This document shows positions 42,246 to 45,649 of a stretch of DNA of 45,649 bases, one piece after another (position 1 is the stretch's first letter; each line of letters opens with the position of its first letter). The position numbers and the translations under genes were made by a program. The notes under the pieces were generated by a model that had not been told where the DNA came from, did not search any database, and worked only from the letters and a program-made list of their open reading frames with translations. Source of the DNA: Chitinophagaceae bacterium (lineage in GTDB: Bacteria; Bacteroidota; Bacteroidia; Chitinophagales; Chitinophagaceae); the NCBI GenBank assembly GCA_021151685.1, contig JAGKWS010000019.1:1-45649 (forward strand). The letters are read 5' to 3'.

Positions 42246-45200
42246 ATGGCCAGATACAGAGAGAACAAAGGACTGAATATGCCTTCTATAGAGCAGGAAA
42301 TACTTGCACTATGGAAACAAGAAGATACTTTCAAAAACAGCGTTACCCAGCGCGACGGTGCTACCCCATTCGTATTTTATGAGGGCCCGCCCTCGGCCAA
42401 TGGTATGCCCGGCATACACCACGTTATATCGCGCACACTGAAGGATCTGGTATGCCGCTACAAAACCATGCAGGGCTATCAGGTGCAGCGCAAAGCCGGT
42501 TGGGATACGCATGGCCTGCCAGTGGAGCTGGGTGTAGAAAAAGAACTGGGTATTACCAAGGAAGATATAGGCGTAAAAATAAGCGTTGAAGACTACAACC
42601 GTAAATGCCGTGAAGTGGTGATGCGGTACAAGGATAAGTGGGAAGAGATAACGTCGAAAATGGGCTATTGGGTAGACATGGAACACCCGTACGTTACTTT
42701 CGACAATGAATATGTAGAGACGCTTTGGTGGGCTCTGAAACAACTGTTCGAGAAGGATTTGCTGTACAAGAGTGTAAGTATTCAGCCCTACTCGCCTGCC
42801 GCAGGCACTGGTCTTAGCAGTCACGAGCTGAACCAACCCGGTACCTACAAAGATGTAAAAGATACTACAGTGGTAGCCATGTTCAGTTTAGACAGACTGA
42901 CGGGCAATACCACACTGGCTGCCAATAATCCGCTACAGGTAAGTTTGTTCGATACAGTTGCCGCAGCATGGGCTGGGTACAATGCCGCTAATGCAGACGA
43001 GAGTTCGGTAGCATCATCGCATACGGTATCGTTTCTGGCCTGGACAACCACTCCATGGACGTTACCCGGCAACTGCGGCCTGACAGTAGGCCCGGAAATA
43101 GAGTATGTGCTGGTAAAAACATTTAACCCGTATACTCATTTGCCCTGCAATGTAATACTGGCCAAGCCACTGATGCATAAATACTTCAAGAACGAAGCAC
43201 AGGATGCCGACTTTGCGAGCTATGCAAAAGATGGTAAGAACATACCATGGACCATACTCGCCTCGTACAAAGGCAACGAACTGGAAGGACTGCGCTATGT
43301 GCAGTTGCTGCCATTTGAGGGCAATACCCGCGAGATAGCTGGTGGCGACCCATGGCGTGTAATAACAGGTGATTTTGTAACTACCGAAGATGGTACAGGT
43401 ATTGTACATACTGCACCCGCATTTGGTGCCGATGACTACCGTGTTGGTAAAAAGAACAATATAGGCATACTGATAACCATAGACAAAGAAGGCAAGTTTG
43501 GAAACTATACGGGTGAATTCAGTGGCCGATATATAAAGAACTACAAGAACGACCCCGACTATAAAGAGGTAGATGTAGACATAGCCGTAAAACTAAAGCT
43601 GGGCAACCACGCCTTTAAGGTAGAGAAGTACGAACACAGCTACCCCCATTGCTGGCGTACCGATAAGCCCATAGTGTACTATCCGCTGGATGCATGGTTC
43701 ATACGCACTACTGCTATGAAAGACAGAATGGTGGAGTTGAACAAAACCATCAACTGGAAACCTAAAGCTACCGGTGAAGGGCGTTTTGGCAACTGGCTGG
43801 AGAACATGGTAGACTGGAATCTGAGCCGCAGCCGCTTTTGGGGCACCCCACTACCTGTATGGGTGAGCGAAGATGGTACAGAAACCAAGTGTATAGGCAG
43901 TATAGAAGAACTGAAAGCCGAAATAGCTAACGCCAACAAAGTGCTGAATACCAATCAGTTTGTTGACGATGCCAATTTGGATTTGCACAAACCATATGTA
44001 GACCAGATAATACTGGCATCGGCCACAGGTAAGGCTATGTACCGCGAGCCAGATCTGGTAGATGTTTGGTTTGACAGTGGTGCCATGCCTTATGCGCAGT
44101 TGCACTATCCGTTTGACAAAAACCCACTGAGTGAACTGAAAAACAACTTCCCGGCCGACTTTATAGCCGAGGGTGTAGACCAGACACGTGGCTGGTTCTA
44201 TACCCTGCATGCATTGGCGGTAATGCTGTTTGACTGTGTGGCTTATAAAACTGTGGTGAGCAACGGACTGGTACTGGACAAGAACGGCAACAAAATGAGT
44301 AAGCGGCATGGCAATGTGATAGACCCATTCCGTACCATAGAAGAAAACAGTGCCGATGCTACGCGCTGGTACCTTATTACCAATGCATCGCCATGGGATA
44401 GCTTGAAGTTTGACCTATCTGGTATAACCGAAGTGCAACGCAAGTTCTTTGGCACCTTGTACAATACTTACCAGTTTTTTGCGTTATATGCCAATGTAGA
44501 TGGATTCACCTTCAGCGAACAATATGTGCCTGTAGGCGAACGCCCCGAGATAGACCGATGGATACTGTCGTCGCTCAATAGCCTCGTAAAAACAGTAAAT
44601 ACCCACATGAACGACTACGAGCCTACACTGGCTGGCCGCGCTATGGAGTATTTTCTGGATGAACAACTGAGCAACTGGTATGTGCGCCTGTGCCGCCGCC
44701 GTTTCTGGAAGGGCGAGTACGAACATGATAAGATATGTGCTTACCAAACATTGTATGAATGTCTGGAAACCCTGACGCGCCTGATGGCACCCATTGCGCC
44801 GTTCTTTGCCGACTGGATGTACCGTAATCTGAACGAAGTATCTCAGCGTTTTGATGCGACATCGGTACACCTTGCCGACTTCCCGCTGGCCGATGACAGC
44901 CTGATAGACGAAATGCTGGAAGAGCGCATGAAATTGGCACAAGACATATCGTCACTTGTATTGTCTATACGCAAGAAGGTAAACATAAAAGTGCGCCAGC
45001 CACTTACCCGTATACTGATACCGGTGCAACAGGCACATATAAAAGAACAGATAGAAAAAGTAGAAGACCTGATAAGGAGCGAGGTAAATGTAAAAGCTGT
45101 TGAGTACCTGACAGACACAGCAGGCTTCATCAAAAAGAAGATAAAACCCAACTTCAAAGCATTGGGAGCCCGTATGGGTGCCAAAATGAAGGCTGCAGCG

Positions 45201-45649
45201 GCTGCCATATCGGCACTGGAGCAGGCAGACATACTGTTGTTGGAGCAGAGAGGTAGTTATAACTTGATGCTGGACAGCGAAACAGTGGTGATAACCACAC
45301 AGGATGTAGATATAATAGCCGAGGACGTACCTGGCTGGTCTGTAGCTAATAAGGATACACTGACCGTGGCACTGGACATAACCGTAACCCCGGAGCTACA
45401 AGAAGAAGGTATAGCCCGCGAACTGGTGAACCGTGTGCAGAAAGAGCGCAAAGACGCAGGACTGGAACTTACAGACCGTATTGTACTCACCGTTCAGGAG
45501 CACGAAGGAATTAAAAGTGCTGTAATTAATTTTAGTAGCTATATTTGCGCGGAAATTTTGGCAGATAGCATCGAATTTAGTCAATCAGAAGAAAAAGGAA
45601 CAACTGTAGAAATCAATGACATAACTATCAACATTCATATATATAAAAC
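42246..45649 (+). CDS. ileS: Isoleucyl-tRNA synthetase (3' end beyond window)
   Basis: Charges tRNA-Ile with isoleucine. 1134 complete codons are in the window without a stop; the end is probably a few codons away, as the usual length is 1130-1150. Class I signature 1, normally HIGH, reads PGIHHV (Gly56 Ile57 His58 His59): first and third residues are swapped. Signature 2 is KMSKR (residues 683-687) in NGNKMSKRHGNVIDP. Also seen: GWDTHGLPVE, editing-domain stretches (WTTTPWTLPGN, ~residues 265-275), WFDSGAMPYAQLHYPF and DQTRGWFYTL. KMSKR and overall character suggest the eukaryote-like IleRS2 group. Confidence 0.95.
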   Translation, partial: MARYRENKGLNMPSIEQEILALWKQEDTFKNSVTQRDGATPFVFYEGPPSANGMPGIHHVISRTLKDLVCRYKTMQGYQVQRKAGWDTHGLPVELGVEKELGITKEDIGVKISVEDYNRKCREVVMRYKDKWEEITSKMGYWVDMEHPYVTFDNEYVETLWWALKQLFEKDLLYKSVSIQPYSPAAGTGLSSHELNQPGTYKDVKDTTVVAMFSLDRLTGNTTLAANNPLQVSLFDTVAAAWAGYNAANADESSVASSHTVSFLAWTTTPWTLPGNCGLTVGPEIEYVLVKTFNPYTHLPCNVILAKPLMHKYFKNEAQDADFASYAKDGKNIPWTILASYKGNELEGLRYVQLLPFEGNTREIAGGDPWRVITGDFVTTEDGTGIVHTAPAFGADDYRVGKKNNIGILITIDKEGKFGNYTGEFSGRYIKNYKNDPDYKEVDVDIAVKLKLGNHAFKVEKYEHSYPHCWRTDKPIVYYPLDAWFIRTTAMKDRMVELNKTINWKPKATGEGRFGNWLENMVDWNLSRSRFWGTPLPVWVSEDGTETKCIGSIEELKAEIANANKVLNTNQFVDDANLDLHKPYVDQIILASATGKAMYREPDLVDVWFDSGAMPYAQLHYPFDKNPLSELKNNFPADFIAEGVDQTRGWFYTLHALAVMLFDCVAYKTVVSNGLVLDKNGNKMSKRHGNVIDPFRTIEENSADATRWYLITNASPWDSLKFDLSGITEVQRKFFGTLYNTYQFFALYANVDGFTFSEQYVPVGERPEIDRWILSSLNSLVKTVNTHMNDYEPTLAGRAMEYFLDEQLSNWYVRLCRRRFWKGEYEHDKICAYQTLYECLETLTRLMAPIAPFFADWMYRNLNEVSQRFDATSVHLADFPLADDSLIDEMLEERMKLAQDISSLVLSIRKKVNIKVRQPLTRILIPVQQAHIKEQIEKVEDLIRSEVNVKAVEYLTDTAGFIKKKIKPNFKALGARMGAKMKAAAAAISALEQADILLLEQRGSYNLMLDSETVVITTQDVDIIAEDVPGWSVANKDTLTVALDITVTPELQEEGIARELVNRVQKERKDAGLELTDRIVLTVQEHEGIKSAVINFSSYICAEILADSIEFSQSEEKGTTVEINDITINIHIYK

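Overview
The window looks like chromosomal DNA of a member of the Bacteroidota, probably a Chitinophagaceae-like lineage. The evidence is threefold: at least five proteins end in type IX secretion (T9SS) sorting domains or are built like T9SS cargo; TAnnTTTG-type -7 promoter boxes recur just upstream of starts; and there are many families typical of the phylum (DUF4292, DUF1573, DUF5689, DUF5522, SusC/TonB-type receptor, a long NusB). No phage, integrase, IS transposase, CRISPR array, tRNA or rRNA was seen. Most of the window is core chromosome with accessory patches.

Layout. 1-4.1 kb: a DUF2461 protein, a secreted NHL-repeat protein, and a leftward pair made of a CarH/LitR-type MerR regulator and type 1 isopentenyl-diphosphate isomerase (idi). 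Upstream of the pair lie a fold-back element and a 52-residue lipoprotein gene. 4.2-9.0 kb: a tight rightward operon (dut, sugar nucleotidyltransferase, TPR protein, DUF4292 lipoprotein) that ends in a zeta-toxin-like kinase and a 59-residue partner. 9.1-16.9 kb: rhomboid protease, tilS, TPR and DMP19-like genes, a YeiH-type transporter, a YD-repeat protein, a YkgJ-type cysteine-cluster protein, an EamA transporter and SCO1. Three copies of a ~157-bp palindromic repeat are scattered among them. 17.1-23.5 kb: three large T9SS cargo genes, two of them arrays of a ~70-residue Ig-like unit.

23.6-31.9 kb: a PadR regulator with a membrane protein, an SGNH-like protein, OsmC, a leftward nusB-DUF1573-yajC-coaE operon (with a decayed copy of the repeat inside), rpsT, a small lipoprotein, a thioredoxin-like protein and an RsmF-type rRNA methyltransferase. 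32.0-32.3 kb: the signal recognition particle RNA, with promoter and terminator, then a 25-bp-stem hairpin. 32.3-40.7 kb: a coherent block of secreted endonuclease I and a secreted endonuclease/exonuclease/phosphatase, divergent from a TonB-dependent receptor, a DUF5689 OB-fold-like lipoprotein and a T9SS protein, followed by a nucleoside/H+ or Na+ symporter. I read this as a candidate extracellular nucleic-acid degradation and uptake locus. 40.8 kb to the end: trmB, a DUF5522 protein, a cysteine-less alkyltransferase-like protein, and ileS (cut by the window edge), whose class I signature is GIHH instead of HIGH.

The most interesting points are the nucleic-acid scavenging locus, the repeat family, the altered IleRS signature, the probable B12/light-regulated idi operon, and the zeta-like kinase with its small overlapping partner.
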